DNA of 64,000 nucleotides. It comes from Chromobacterium sphagni (GTDB lineage Bacteria; Pseudomonadota; Gammaproteobacteria; Burkholderiales; Chromobacteriaceae). The position numbers were made by a program, and so were the translations under genes. The notes beneath the pieces are model-generated. The model searched no databases. It was not told the DNA's origin and was given only the letters and a program-made list of their open reading frames with translations. Positions within the stretch are counted from its first letter, which is position 1. Every line of letters starts with the position of its first letter. Below are positions 41,890 to 52,226 of the stretch, one piece after another. The stretch is taken from NCBI RefSeq assembly GCF_001855555.1, contig NZ_MKCT01000039.1, forward strand, positions 1-64,000. The letters are read 5' to 3'.

Positions 41890-42993
41890 ATGGCGCAATT
41901 GAAACTGTCCAATATCCGCAAGCGCTATCCCGGCGCCGACAAGCGGGTGCTGGAGGAGATATCGGTAGACATCGCCGACGGCGAGTTCGTGGTGATAGTC
42001 GGTCCGTCCGGCTGCGGCAAGTCCACCTTGCTCAGGATGGTGGCGGGGCTGGAAAGCATAGAAGAAGGCGAGATCCGCATCGGCGCCAAGCTGGTCAACC
42101 AACTGGAGCCCAAGGATCGCGACATCGCGATGGTGTTCCAGAACTACGCGCTGTATCCGCATATGACGGTGGCGGAAAACATGGGTTACGCGCTGAAGCT
42201 GCGCGGCCTGTCCAAGACCGATATCCTGGAGCGGGTCCGCAAGGTGGCGGCGGTGCTGGAGCTGGAGCAGCTGCTCGCGCGCAAGCCGCGCGAATTGTCC
42301 GGCGGCCAGCGCCAGCGCGTGGCGATGGGCCGAGCCATCGTGCGCGAGCCGGCGGTGTTCCTGTTCGACGAGCCGCTGTCCAATCTGGACGCCAAACTGC
42401 GCGGCCAGATGCGGCTGGAGATCCAGCGCCTGCACCGGCGCCTGGCCACCACCAGCCTCTACGTCACCCATGACCAGGTGGAGGCGATGACGCTGGCCGA
42501 CCGGGTGATCGTGCTGAACAAGGGCCATATCGAGCAGATAGGCGCGCCGGACGAGATCTACGACCGGCCGGCGTCGACTTTCGTCGCCAGCTTCATGGGC
42601 TCGCCCGGCATGAATCTGTTCGATGGCGAGGTGGATGGGCAGGGCGAGCGGGTCGCGCTGGACGGCGGCGTCAGCCTGACGCTGCCGCAGCCGCGCAGAG
42701 ACCTCGCTGGCCGCAAGTTGCGCGTCGGCATCCGCCCCGAACACCTGCAGGCCGGCGGCGGCCAGACGCTCAGCCTCAGGGTGGATACGATGGAAATGCT
42801 AGGCGCCGACAATTACGTCTACGGTCTGATGGCCGGCCAGAACGTGGTGGCGCGGCTCGCCCATGGCCAGCGCCCCGAGCCGGGCAGCCGGCTGGAGCTA
42901 TCGGTGCAGGCCGGCGCGCTGCACCTGTTTGACGCCCAAACCCAACGGAGAATTGAACATGCCGCAGCACAAGCAGCCCTGGCCGTATCCTGA
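41890..42993 (+). CDS. ugpC: sn-Glycerol-3-phosphate ABC transporter, ATPase UgpC
   Basis: 367-residue ATPase of the CUT1 group. Walker [19 protein letters not shown], signature [16 protein letters not shown], Walker [13 protein letters not shown], and the switch histidine in [13 protein letters not shown]-terminal TOBE domain follows (about residues 240-355). Its last 35 bases overlap ugpQ. Confidence 0.96.
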   Translation: MAQLKLSNIRKRYPGADKRVLEEISVDIADGEFVVIVGPSGCGKSTLLRMVAGLESIEEGEIRIGAKLVNQLEPKDRDIAMVFQNYALYPHMTVAENMGYALKLRGLSKTDILERVRKVAAVLELEQLLARKPRELSGGQRQRVAMGRAIVREPAVFLFDEPLSNLDAKLRGQMRLEIQRLHRRLATTSLYVTHDQVEAMTLADRVIVLNKGHIEQIGAPDEIYDRPASTFVASFMGSPGMNLFDGEVDGQGERVALDGGVSLTLPQPRRDLAGRKLRVGIRPEHLQAGGGQTLSLRVDTMEMLGADNYVYGLMAGQNVVARLAHGQRPEPGSRLELSVQAGALHLFDAQTQRRIEHAAAQAALAVS

Positions 42994-43708
42994 AGTCGTC
43001 GCCCACCGCGGCGGCGGCACGCTGGCGCCGGAGAACACCATCGCCGGCTTCCGCGAAGGCGTCCGTTACGGCTACCGCGCGGCGGAGTGCGACGTGAAAT
43101 TGTCGGCGGACAATGTCTGTTTCTTGCTGCACGACGACACTGTGGACCGCACCAGCAACGGCAAGGCCCCGGCCGCCGGCATGTCCATGGCCCAGCTGTC
43201 GCAGCTGGATGCCGGCCGGTGGAAGGGCGCGGCCTTCGCTGGCGAGGCGCTGCCGACGCTGAGCAATGTCGCCGGCTACTGCCTGGCGCAGAACATGCTG
43301 CTGAATATCGAGATCAAGCCCTGCCCGGGACGATTCGAGGAAACCGGCCGCCTGGTGGCGCTGGAGGCCGCCCGCCTATGGGCAGGCGCGGCGGTGCCGC
43401 CCTTGCTGTCGTCGTTTGAAATCGACGCCTTGCGCGCGGCGAAGGCCGCCGCGCCGGCATTGCCGCGCGCCTTCCTGTGTGAGGATATCCCCGGAAACTG
43501 GCGCGACATCCTGGCGGAGCTGGACTGCGTTGCGCTGCATTGCGACCACCACGCGCTGACGGCGGAATTGGCGCGCGAGGTCAAGCAGGCCGGCTACCAG
43601 CTCTTGTGCTACACGGTGAACGATCCCGCCGACGCCCGGCGCCTGCTGGCCTGGGGCGTGGACAGCCTATGCACCGACCGGCTGGACTTGTTGCCGGCGC
43701 GGCGCTGA
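42959..43708 (+). CDS. ugpQ: Glycerophosphodiester phosphodiesterase, cytoplasmic (UgpQ)
   Basis: Hydrolyses imported glycerophosphodiesters to glycerol-3-phosphate and an alcohol. 249 residues; no signal peptide, as expected for UgpQ. Active-site motifs: [37 protein letters not shown] and NIEIKP. ACGGAG precedes the ATG. Placement directly after ugpC supports the name. Confidence 0.95.
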   Translation: MPQHKQPWPYPEVVAHRGGGTLAPENTIAGFREGVRYGYRAAECDVKLSADNVCFLLHDDTVDRTSNGKAPAAGMSMAQLSQLDAGRWKGAAFAGEALPTLSNVAGYCLAQNMLLNIEIKPCPGRFEETGRLVALEAARLWAGAAVPPLLSSFEIDALRAAKAAAPALPRAFLCEDIPGNWRDILAELDCVALHCDHHALTAELAREVKQAGYQLLCYTVNDPADARRLLAWGVDSLCTDRLDLLPARR

Positions 43709-43715
43709 GCGCCGG

Positions 43716-44444
43716 CTATTGCGGCCAGCGCTGCAGAATGGCCTGCAGCCCGCCGTTCTGCTGCAGCTTCTTCAGCGCGGCCTCGAACTGCCGCGCGCGC
43801 GGATCGCCCTTGGCGAAGGCCACGTAGCGCGGCATCTCCACCAGCGGCTTGGACAGCACCCGCACCTGGTTTGCCGCCTGCAACTGCTGGAGGAAATACA
43901 GCAGCTGCACCTTGTCGCCGACGATCACGTCCACTCGGCCGGCCAATAGCATGGTCACCAGCTGGCGCGGCGAGGTGGCGTGCAGATCGCGCGCGAGGTC
44001 GGCCTTGTCGAAGTCGGTGTCGTAGCTGTAGCCGTGCACCTGACCGATCAGATAAGGTTTGAGATCGTATAGGCCGCGCCAGTAGCGCAACGAGCTCTGA
44101 GCCAGGGTGATGAACACGGTTTGCCCCTTGCGCAGCGGTCCCACCAAATCGTATTGGGCGCGGCGTTCGGCGGTGCCAGTGAAGACGAAGCCGGCGTCGG
44201 CGTCTTTCAGCGTCAGCTGCAGCTTCACTCTTTCCCACGGCAGCAGGTTGATGCGGAACGGCACGCCGGTTTCCCGCATCACCGCGCTCACCAGTTCCAC
44301 GTTCAGCCCCTGCGGCGTGCGGCCGTCCTGGTCCAGATAGCTGTACGGTTCGAAACTGGCGTCGGCCACCAGCCGCCACGACGGTTCGCCCGCCAGGCAG
44401 GCCATGCACCACAACGCCGTCATCCAATAGCCGATCGTTTTCAT
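43716..44444 (-). CDS. Family 3 extracellular solute-binding protein
   Basis: 242 residues with an N-terminal signal peptide (MTALWCMACLAG) followed by a bilobal polar amino-acid-binding-like domain: LVADASFEPYSYLDQDGR, GLNVELVSAVMRETGV and LLAGRVDVIVGDKV. No permease or ATPase genes are next to it, so it may be an orphan binding or sensory protein. Ligand unknown. Convergent with ugpQ, 7 bp apart. Confidence 0.88.
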   Translation of the reverse strand: MKTIGYWMTALWCMACLAGEPSWRLVADASFEPYSYLDQDGRTPQGLNVELVSAVMRETGVPFRINLLPWERVKLQLTLKDADAGFVFTGTAERRAQYDLVGPLRKGQTVFITLAQSSLRYWRGLYDLKPYLIGQVHGYSYDTDFDKADLARDLHATSPRQLVTMLLAGRVDVIVGDKVQLLYFLQQLQAANQVRVLSKPLVEMPRYVAFAKGDPRARQFEAALKKLQQNGGLQAILQRWPQ

Positions 44445-44978
44445 CCGCCTTGTCGCCCCCGTTGCCGATGATGCGTTGGCTCCCAGCTTAGCGCCGGCGC
44501 AGTAGCAATTGAATCACTCTGAAGCATAAATGAGGTTTCGCTTTAATTCGCCTGTATTCGACCGTTGTCTTGAAATGGGCGGTGTCGGGGCGAGAAGCGC
44601 CGCCGAGAAGAGCGCGTGTTGCGGGATGGTTTCACATTGCCATTCGCATGCCTTGTCCGGCCGGGCCTGGCAAAAGCCAGTCGGCGCCGGTCTTGCGTCG
44701 CCTTATATAGCGCTGGCGCCGGGCAATGAATTTTGTTTTTAGCGAGGGAGAGTTTTGATGAATTGCCAGCAATCGCTTTCTTTTGCTAGATTCGACCCAA
44801 TCGCCGCCGTTTGCGCGGCAGACATTCGGTAGGGGCCCGCACCGAATCCCGTGTTGGTTCTCACGGCATCGTTACCATCCCGGCGTCAGACCGGGACTGT
44901 TCCAACCTTCCCATCCCACGTTCCGGCGGCAAGCGCCGCCGGCGGGGGATGCTTTCGCTCAGACGTCCAAGGAGAACC
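44445..44978 (+). other. 534-bp gap with structured leader before the AGCS symporter
   Basis: No long gene. Features seen: a hairpin CTGGC-AAAA-GCCAG (44667-44680), the small ORF at 44758-44832, a stem TCCCGG / CCGGGA (44878-44896) and a strong stem CCGGCGGC-AAGC-GCCGCCGG (44923-44942), then AAGGAG before the start. Glycine riboswitches often precede this gene type, but the core motifs of that aptamer were not found. Confidence 0.5.
44758..44832 (+). CDS. Possible leader peptide, 24 residues
   Basis: Short ORF starting MNCQQSLSFARF and ending CAADIR, with GGGAGAG 7-8 bases before its ATG, a spacing suited to translation. It lies 146 bp upstream of the symporter gene and is followed by two hairpins, an arrangement seen in translation-controlled leaders. 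There is no run of one amino acid. Only position supports it; it may be chance. Confidence 0.25.
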   Translation: MNCQQSLSFARFDPIAAVCAADIR

Positions 44979-46394
<1,416 letters not shown>

Positions 46395-46508
46395 CCAGGG
46401 GGTGCTTGTTGGCTTGTAGACACCCATGAATATTGTTCACTGAGCGTGTGGGCAACTGAGCTTGGTTTGGTCGCCATCCTCTTCCCCTTCGGCGCGTGCC
46501 GATAAAAT

Positions 46509-46704
46509 AGCCTGGAGCCAGGGGATATAAGCCGCCGCATGTTCGACGCCGAAGGCTAGTTCGGCGGCTACTGGCTCCAGGCTGTTTTGTCGGGGTTTCC
46601 CGCGCCGCAGCGGCCGCCTAGGGTTGCAAGGAAACTGGCGGCGCAGTTCCCTTGCCCGTCCGGCGGGCGGAACCGTCATCAAAACAATCTTCCGCGTAGC
46701 GGAA
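46509..46704. repeat. Cluster of inverted repeats between AGCS and chemoreceptor genes
   Basis: A 75-base hairpin is formed by AGCCTGGAGCCAG (46509-46521) with CTGGCTCCAGGCT (46571-46583), nested with AGCCGCCG (46530-46537) and CGGCGGCT (46562-46569). It is followed by GTTTTG, so it may end symporter transcription. A second stem pairs 46626-46637 with 46644-46655 (one mismatch), enclosed by GTTTTG (46584) and CAAAAC (46680). A third, TTCCGC-GTA-GCGGAA, lies at 46690-46704, and GCCATGCCG / CGGCATGGC at 46731-46768. No gene is supported in 46395-46782. Confidence 0.7.
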
Positions 46705-46782
46705 TCCACTGCTTTTCCCGCGTTGGGTGAGCCATGCCGTCGGCTTCGTTTTACGTGAGCGGCATGGCCTTTAGGCTTTCCT

Positions 46783-48798
46783 TTACACCGTAAACCGGCT
46801 CGCCAGCCCCATCAGCCGCTGTGAAATCGCCTGCAACTCGCCTGCGGTCTGGGCGCTGGCCTTGACCTCGCTGGCGTTCTGCTCCGACATCCGCGATACC
46901 TGCTCCACATTCTGCGCCAGCACCTGGCTGGCGCTGCTCTGCTCTTGCAAGGACACCATGATCTGGTTGATGCTGCCCAGCACATCGTCCACGCAATGGC
47001 GTATCCCCGCCATGCTGGAGCCGGCGTCGCGGCTGCGCTGCAGGCCGTCCATGATGGCCTGCATGCCCACCTGCATGCTCTCGCTGCCTTTTTGCGCGGT
47101 GCTCTGGATCCTGGCGACGATATTGCTGATCTCGGTGGTGGACAGCGCGGTGCGTTCGGCCAGCTTGCGCACCTCGTCGGCCACCACCGCGAAGCCGCGG
47201 CCCATCTCGCCGGCGCGCGCCGCCTCTATCGCCGCGTTGAGCGCCAGCAGATTGGTCTGGTCGGCCACGTCGCGGATCACGTCGACGATGCTGACGATAG
47301 ACTCCGACTGCCGGCTCAGATCGCTGATGGTTTCCGATACCGAGGATACGTCGCGCACGATGCCGTCCATGCTGGTGGTGGTGGCGCTGATCACCTTGTC
47401 GCCGGCGGTGGACTGCACCACCGCGGTGCGCGACAGTTGATTGGCGTGTTCGGACTGCTCGGCGCTCACCGTCAGGCTGGCGCTCAGTTGCTCGATGGCG
47501 GCGGCCATGCTGAAGGCGGCCTCGTTCTGCAGGGTGCTGCTGGTGGTGATGCTGCGCGCGCTTTGCGCCATCTGGGCCGCCGCGTTGTTCACCTCGTTGG
47601 AGGTATCCAGCAGTTGGGCGACGGTTTCGCGCAACTGGTCGCGCATCTGGCGTATCGATGCCAGCAGGCTCTGACTATCCTGCCTGCGCAGCTGGATTTG
47701 AGTGTCCAGCCGGCCGGCGGCCAGTTGTTCCACCACTTGCTGCACGTAGAACGGCTCTCCGCCCAGTTGCAGGGTGATGGACAGATAGAGTTGCTGGAAC
47801 AGGAAGATGGCCAGCAGCATGGCGGCGATGCCTATGCCGATGTAGGTGTTGCGCTGCCAGGCGGTGCGGTCTATCCGCGCTTGCAGCAGCTGATCCAGTT
47901 GCTTGAGTTCCAGCGCGATGTAGTCGGCGATGGCGGGGGCGTTTTCCGCGGTGTGGCCGGCCACTTTCAGGCCGCCGGCGCCGCTTTTGCCGGCGACGGC
48001 GTCGAACAGCGCGGCGCTCTGGCTTTTCAGGATGGCGGCAAGCTTGTCGGCCTGGGCGCTGAGGCCGGTTTTCAGGCTGGCGTTGTAGGCGATGGCCTTG
48101 CCGACGTCGCTGCCCAAGCCGTCGCCGGCCTCCGCGATCAGCGGGCGCAATTCCACCAGGCGGTCGCGCTGCGCCGGCGTCAGCGCCTGGTTGGCTTCGG
48201 CCAGCGCGGCGATGGCGTTGGCTTCGCCCAGATGGATGAGCACGCTGGTCAGCTTGGTGGTGGCGGCGTCCATCAGATAGTAGGTGTCGATGTCCGGGTC
48301 CAGCGTCAGGTTGGAGTTGTCGCTGATCACGCCGATCAGATTGTTCAGCTGGTCGTTGAGCGCGCCGTAGCCGGCGATCAGTTGCGCCGGCGTGGCCGAT
48401 CCCAGCGCCTGCAGCTTGTCCCAGCTCGCCGCGGCGCCCTTCCAGGCATCGCCGCTGGCCAGGTCGGCGCCCAGTTGTTCATTGACGGTTTTCAGCGCCT
48501 GCCACCGCGCCTGCAACTGCGATGCGCCGGCGGCCAGCGCGTTCTTGGCCTGTCCGTCGCCGAGCGCCGCGTGCACCGCCAAGTCCTGCTGCTGCTGGAC
48601 CGCGGCCAGAAGGCCGGCCAGCGGCTGCATGTAAACCACGCCCACTCTTTCCTTGGTGGTGGAGTCGATATTGTCCTGGTTGCTGTGATACAGGCCGTAC
48701 ACCAGATAGAGCAGGGCCGCGGCGAAAACCAGGCCTATCAGGGCGAAGCGCTGGGGATAGCTCAGGCGTTGCATCAGCCTGACGATGGGGGTGGACAT
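46783..48798 (-). CDS. Methyl-accepting chemotaxis protein
   Basis: 671-residue chemoreceptor. First helix [19 protein letters not shown], a helical periplasmic sensor of about 290 residues, second helix [19 protein letters not shown], a HAMP-like linker and a cytoplasmic signalling domain whose hairpin tip reads [25 protein letters not shown] precedes the ATG at 48798. No C-terminal CheR-binding pentapeptide: it ends SRFTV. Ligand unknown. Confidence 0.95.
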   Translation of the reverse strand: MSTPIVRLMQRLSYPQRFALIGLVFAAALLYLVYGLYHSNQDNIDSTTKERVGVVYMQPLAGLLAAVQQQQDLAVHAALGDGQAKNALAAGASQLQARWQALKTVNEQLGADLASGDAWKGAAASWDKLQALGSATPAQLIAGYGALNDQLNNLIGVISDNSNLTLDPDIDTYYLMDAATTKLTSVLIHLGEANAIAALAEANQALTPAQRDRLVELRPLIAEAGDGLGSDVGKAIAYNASLKTGLSAQADKLAAILKSQSAALFDAVAGKSGAGGLKVAGHTAENAPAIADYIALELKQLDQLLQARIDRTAWQRNTYIGIGIAAMLLAIFLFQQLYLSITLQLGGEPFYVQQVVEQLAAGRLDTQIQLRRQDSQSLLASIRQMRDQLRETVAQLLDTSNEVNNAAAQMAQSARSITTSSTLQNEAAFSMAAAIEQLSASLTVSAEQSEHANQLSRTAVVQSTAGDKVISATTTSMDGIVRDVSSVSETISDLSRQSESIVSIVDVIRDVADQTNLLALNAAIEAARAGEMGRGFAVVADEVRKLAERTALSTTEISNIVARIQSTAQKGSESMQVGMQAIMDGLQRSRDAGSSMAGIRHCVDDVLGSINQIMVSLQEQSSASQVLAQNVEQVSRMSEQNASEVKASAQTAGELQAISQRLMGLASRFTV

Positions 48799-48890
48799 GC
48801 AACGGCTCCTTCGAATCAACCATGACTACAACGTTCTGGTTCCAGACATGCGAACGGGGGTTTCTCGCTGTTCACTGTATAAGTGAATTT

Positions 48891-48929
48891 GCTTAGCGCA
48901 AAGCGGAATTCTTGCAGTTTGCGTTAAGC
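48891..48929 (-). promoter_or_regulatory. Inverted repeats upstream of the chemoreceptor gene
   Basis: GCTTAGCGCAAA (48891-48902) and TTTGCGTTAAGC (48918-48929) form a 12-bp repeat with one mismatch. A second one, TTCACT-N5-AGTGAA, lies at 48871-48887. Both sit 70-130 bp upstream of the chemoreceptor start, so they may be operator sites for its promoter. Confidence 0.4.
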
Positions 48930-48972
48930 CGTCTTGTGCGAGTGGAGTGTATGCGGTGGAGCGGGGCAAGAC

Positions 48973-48999
48973 GCCGCCGCCGGCAATTCGGGCGGCGGC
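48973..48999 (-). terminator. Possible terminator after hemN
   Basis: Stem GCCGCCG / CGGCGGC, 5 bp downstream of the hemN stop on the minus strand. The tail GTCTTGCC is poor in T, so the call is weak. Confidence 0.4.
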
Positions 49000-49004
49000 A
49001 ATGG

Positions 49005-50411
49005 TCAGATGGTTTTCGAATAGCGGGCGTGGGTCTGGCGCTCGCGCAGGTGGCGGTCGAAGACCATGGCGATGTTGCGGATCAGGAAGCGCCCTTTGGG
49101 CTCCACCATCAGGAAGTCGCCGTCGAAGGACAACAGGCCCTGTTGCTGGAAATCGCGGATCTGTGGCATTTCCGCCGCAAAATACTGGGCGAAATCGATG
49201 CCGTGGATCTCTTCGATCGCTTCGACAGACAACGAAAAGCGGCACATCAGCCCCTGGATGATGGTGCGGCGCAGCACGTCGTCGTTGTCCAGCGTCAGTC
49301 CGCGCACCACCGGCAGCCGCCCCTGGTCCAGCGCGGCGTAATAACCCTCCAGTGTCTTGTCGTTCTGGCTGTAACAGGAGCCGACCTTGCCGATGGACGA
49401 TACGCCGAAGCCCAGCATGTCGCAGTCGGCATGGGTGGAGTAACCCTGGAAGTTGCGTTGCAGCCGGCCCTGGCGCAGCGCCACCGCCAGTTCGTCGTCC
49501 GGTTTGGCGAAGTGGTCCATGCCGATGAAGACGTAGCCGGCGTCGCTCAGCATCTGCACCGCGTTCTGCAGGATGTCCAGCTTGGCGCCAGCGCTGGGCA
49601 GATCGGCCTCATGGATGCGCCGCTGCGGCATGAACACCGTCGGCAGGTGGGCGTAGTTGTACAGCGCAAGCCGGTCCGGATCGAGGGCGATGGCCTTTTC
49701 CAGCGTGCGCAGCATGGAGCCGCGGCTTTGCAGCGGCAGGCCGTAGATCAGGTCCAGGCTGACCGATTTCATACCGGCCTCGCGCCCGGCCTCGATCACC
49801 TCCCGGGTTTCCTGCTCGCTTTGCACGCGGTTGACCGCCAGCTGCACGGCCGGGTCGAAATCCTGCACGCCGACGCTGATCCGGTTGAAGCCATATTCTG
49901 CCAAACTGAACATGGTTTCTCGTTTTACCTTGCGCGGATCGATCTCGATGGAATATTCTCCGTCGCTCAGAAACTCGAAGTGCTCGCCTAGCATGGCCAT
50001 CAGCCGTTTCAGCTGCGGGTCGGACAGGAAGGTGGGCGTGCCGCCGCCAAAGTGCAGCTGTATCACTTTTTCCCGACAGCCCAGTTGTTCCGCCACCAAG
50101 CGGATCTCCTTCTCCAGGTAGTCTAGGTACTGGTCGGCCTTGCCCTTGTTTTTGGTGATGATCTTGTTACAGGCGCAGTAATAACAAACTGTGTTGCAAA
50201 ATGGTATATGAGCGTACAATGATAAAGGTTTGCGGTTGGCGCCAATCCGGCGCTGCTGCAGCCTGTGCTGGTAGTCATGTGCTGAGAAGCCCGGCGTAAA
50301 GCGATCCGCAGTCGGGTATGACGTGTATCTTGGACCCGATCCATCCAGGCGTTCGATCAGTGCTCTGTCGAACTCGAAATGGGCGGGGGAAAACGGATGG
50401 GTGGTTTTCAT
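49005..50411 (-). CDS. hemN: Oxygen-independent coproporphyrinogen III oxidase
   Basis: Radical-SAM enzyme that converts coproporphyrinogen III to protoporphyrinogen IX without O2. The cluster motif is YAHIPFCNTVCYYCACNKI (C-x3-C-x2-C-x-C). Also LHFGGGTPTFLS and the second SAM-site region SIEIDPRKVKRETM. 468 residues with the start at 50411, close to E. coli HemN. Divergent from fnr, with an FNR-like box 66 bp upstream of its start, which fits anaerobic induction. Confidence 0.96.
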   Translation of the reverse strand: MKTTHPFSPAHFEFDRALIERLDGSGPRYTSYPTADRFTPGFSAHDYQHRLQQRRIGANRKPLSLYAHIPFCNTVCYYCACNKIITKNKGKADQYLDYLEKEIRLVAEQLGCREKVIQLHFGGGTPTFLSDPQLKRLMAMLGEHFEFLSDGEYSIEIDPRKVKRETMFSLAEYGFNRISVGVQDFDPAVQLAVNRVQSEQETREVIEAGREAGMKSVSLDLIYGLPLQSRGSMLRTLEKAIALDPDRLALYNYAHLPTVFMPQRRIHEADLPSAGAKLDILQNAVQMLSDAGYVFIGMDHFAKPDDELAVALRQGRLQRNFQGYSTHADCDMLGFGVSSIGKVGSCYSQNDKTLEGYYAALDQGRLPVVRGLTLDNDDVLRRTIIQGLMCRFSLSVEAIEEIHGIDFAQYFAAEMPQIRDFQQQGLLSFDGDFLMVEPKGRFLIRNIAMVFDRHLRERQTHARYSKTI

Positions 50412-50476
50412 GTCGTATTCGGATGGTAAAACTTCTGGTGGACTGGTAAATTTGCGCAAAACCTGCGAATTCCGCA

Positions 50477-50490
50477 TTGACGAGGGTCAA
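50477..50490. promoter_or_regulatory. FNR-like box between hemN and fnr
   Basis: TTGAC-GAGG-GTCAA: the symmetric FNR consensus TTGAT-N4-ATCAA with one change in each half. It lies 27 bp before the fnr start codon and 65 bp before the hemN start codon, suited to autorepression of fnr and activation of hemN. Confidence 0.65.
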
Positions 50491-50517
50491 GCTTCACCAG
50501 CTTGCAGCAAACACAGC

Positions 50518-51264
50518 ATGTCTGAACAAAACCATACAGCTCTACACACACTGAAAATATCCTGCTCCAGCTGCAGCCTGCGCGAGCTGTGCCTGCCGGT
50601 CGGACTCAACCGCGAGGAGATGAGCCAGCTGGATACGGTGATCCGCCAGAGCCGCCGCCTGAAGCGCGGCGAATACTTGTTCCGCAGCGGCGAGGGCTTC
50701 AAGTCGCTGTACGCGGTGCGCACCGGTTTCTTCAAGACCTGCGTCGCCAGCCAGGACGGCCGTGAGCAGGTGACCGGCTTTTTGATGTCGGGCGAGTTGA
50801 TGGGGCTGGACGGCATCTCCACCAACAACCACAGCTGCGACGCCATCGCGCTGGAGGACAGCGAGGTGTGCGAGCTGCCGTTCGGCCGCATGGAGTCGCT
50901 GAGCCGCGACATCCCCAGCCTGCAGCACCATTTCTACCGGCTGATGAGCCGCGAGATCGTGCGCGACCAGAACGTGATGCTGCTGCTGGGCAATATGAAG
51001 GCGGAAGAGCGCATCGCCGCCTTCCTGCTGAATCTGTCGCAGCGGCTGTCGACCCGCGGCTTCGCCGCCAACGATTTCATCCTGCGCATGAGCCGCGAGG
51101 AAATCGGCAGCTTCCTGGGGCTGAAGCTGGAAACGGTCAGCCGCACGCTGTCCAAGTTCCAGCAGCAGGGCTGGATCACCGTCGACCACAAGCATATCCA
51201 GCTGGTGAAGGTGGAGGATCTGAAAAACCTGATCGCCGGCTGCATTCACGCCAGCGGCCACTGA
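50518..51264 (+). CDS. fnr: FNR-type oxygen-sensing transcription regulator
   Basis: 248-residue CRP/FNR regulator that carries a 4Fe-4S cluster when O2 is absent. Cluster cysteines fit the FNR pattern: Cys16, Cys19 and Cys25 in CSSCSLRELC, and Cys118 in SEVCELPF. A cAMP-receptor-like beta roll follows, then a dimer helix and a helix-turn-helix with the FNR recognition motif GLKLETVSRTLSKFQ (E-x2-SR). The ATG at 50518 matches the family; no strong ribosome-binding site is seen. Confidence 0.96.
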   Translation: MSEQNHTALHTLKISCSSCSLRELCLPVGLNREEMSQLDTVIRQSRRLKRGEYLFRSGEGFKSLYAVRTGFFKTCVASQDGREQVTGFLMSGELMGLDGISTNNHSCDAIALEDSEVCELPFGRMESLSRDIPSLQHHFYRLMSREIVRDQNVMLLLGNMKAEERIAAFLLNLSQRLSTRGFAANDFILRMSREEIGSFLGLKLETVSRTLSKFQQQGWITVDHKHIQLVKVEDLKNLIAGCIHASGH

Positions 51265-51285
51265 GCCGGGCGTATCACCGAAATG

Positions 51286-51315
51286 AAAAGGCAGGCCATC
51301 AGGCCTGCCTTTTTT
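51286..51315. terminator. Bidirectional terminator between fnr and the DUF1853 gene
   Basis: Stem AAAAGGCAGGCC / GGCCTGCCTTTT with loop ATCA, T-run of six on the plus strand and TTTTCATTT on the minus strand. It touches the stop codon of the DUF1853 gene. Confidence 0.9.
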
Positions 51316-52226
51316 CATGGCTGCGGCAGATTGCTTTGCAGCTCCGCCAGCCGCGCGGGGTCGGGCCAGCCGTCGGGGGTGACGAAGCCGCGCGCCACTT
51401 CCTGCCACAAGCCGCCGGCGGCGGGCTGCAGCTCCGCCACCAGCTGCGGCGCCTGGCTGGCCTGCAGCCGCGCACGAAGGGCCGCCTGCTGCTGGATGTC
51501 GCCTTCGTCCAGCAGCGCCGGCGCCAGCCAGGACAGGCGCGGCAGCCAGGCCCAGCGCGAGCCTGGCTGCGCTTGCGGCCAATCCTGTTCCAGCGGCGCG
51601 TACCAGCCGCGCAATTGCCCGCGGGCCAGCAGGGGTGGTAGCGGCCGGCCGGCGGCGTAAAAGAACCAGCCGGTCAGGCGCGCGCCTATCCGGCAGTCGG
51701 CGAAACCATCGGGCAATAGCGCTGCGGCGGCTGGATGGCGGCTCAGTTGCAGCTGTGTGGCGAGTTTGGTCGCCTTCAGCCGCCAGGCATCGCGCAGGCT
51801 GGGGCCGATCAGCGAAGCGGGATCGTCGTCCAGCTGCAGATAGAATTTGCTGGTGGTTTCCAGATGCCAGGGCTCGCCGTCCAGCCACAGCAGGAAGTCG
51901 AACTCGCCCAGCGTGCGGCGCGTGCTGTTGATGACGTTGAGGTTTTCAGCGGCAATCCGTATGTGTGGCGACCATCTGAACCAGAAAGAAAATAGTCTTT
52001 CGGCATATTTTCCCAGCTTGTTGCCGCGGGCGAAGGCCAGCCAGGCCAGCAAGGGCGCCGGCTGCTGGTCCAGTTGGCGCAGCAGCGCGCCGCCGTCCGG
52101 ACCCAGCAGCCGTTCCGGAGGCAGATCGGCGCCGCACAGCCAGGGGGAGGGGGAGGTCAGCAAAAAGGCGAGATCGCGCACCGCCGGGTGCGCGTAGGGC
52201 AGGAAGAAATCCGGCTCAGTCTTCAT
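51315..52226 (-). CDS. DUF1853 family protein
   Basis: 303 residues of an uncharacterised family. The N-half has LPYAHPAVRDLAFLLTSPS, typical of DUF1853, and GEFDFLLWLDGEPWHLETT followed by SKFYL, in which acidic residues and a lysine are spaced as in PD-(D/E)xK nucleases; whether it cuts nucleic acid is unknown. Its start overlaps the end of trmJ by 11 bases, so the two are coupled on the minus strand. Confidence 0.8.
   Translation of the reverse strand: MKTEPDFFLPYAHPAVRDLAFLLTSPSPWLCGADLPPERLLGPDGGALLRQLDQQPAPLLAWLAFARGNKLGKYAERLFSFWFRWSPHIRIAAENLNVINSTRRTLGEFDFLLWLDGEPWHLETTSKFYLQLDDDPASLIGPSLRDAWRLKATKLATQLQLSRHPAAAALLPDGFADCRIGARLTGWFFYAAGRPLPPLLARGQLRGWYAPLEQDWPQAQPGSRWAWLPRLSWLAPALLDEGDIQQQAALRARLQASQAPQLVAELQPAAGGLWQEVARGFVTPDGWPDPARLAELQSNLPQP

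Noticed and set aside
44530-44742. 70-codon frame in the symporter leader region
   Set aside because: No ribosome-binding site, no recognisable features, and unusual Cys/His composition.
46437-46709. 90-codon minus-strand frame across the inverted-repeat cluster
   Set aside because: It crosses the palindromes, has no ribosome-binding site and no protein-like pattern.
46945-48825. 626-codon plus-strand frame opposite the chemoreceptor
   Set aside because: Antisense shadow; the chemoreceptor signalling domain is unambiguous.
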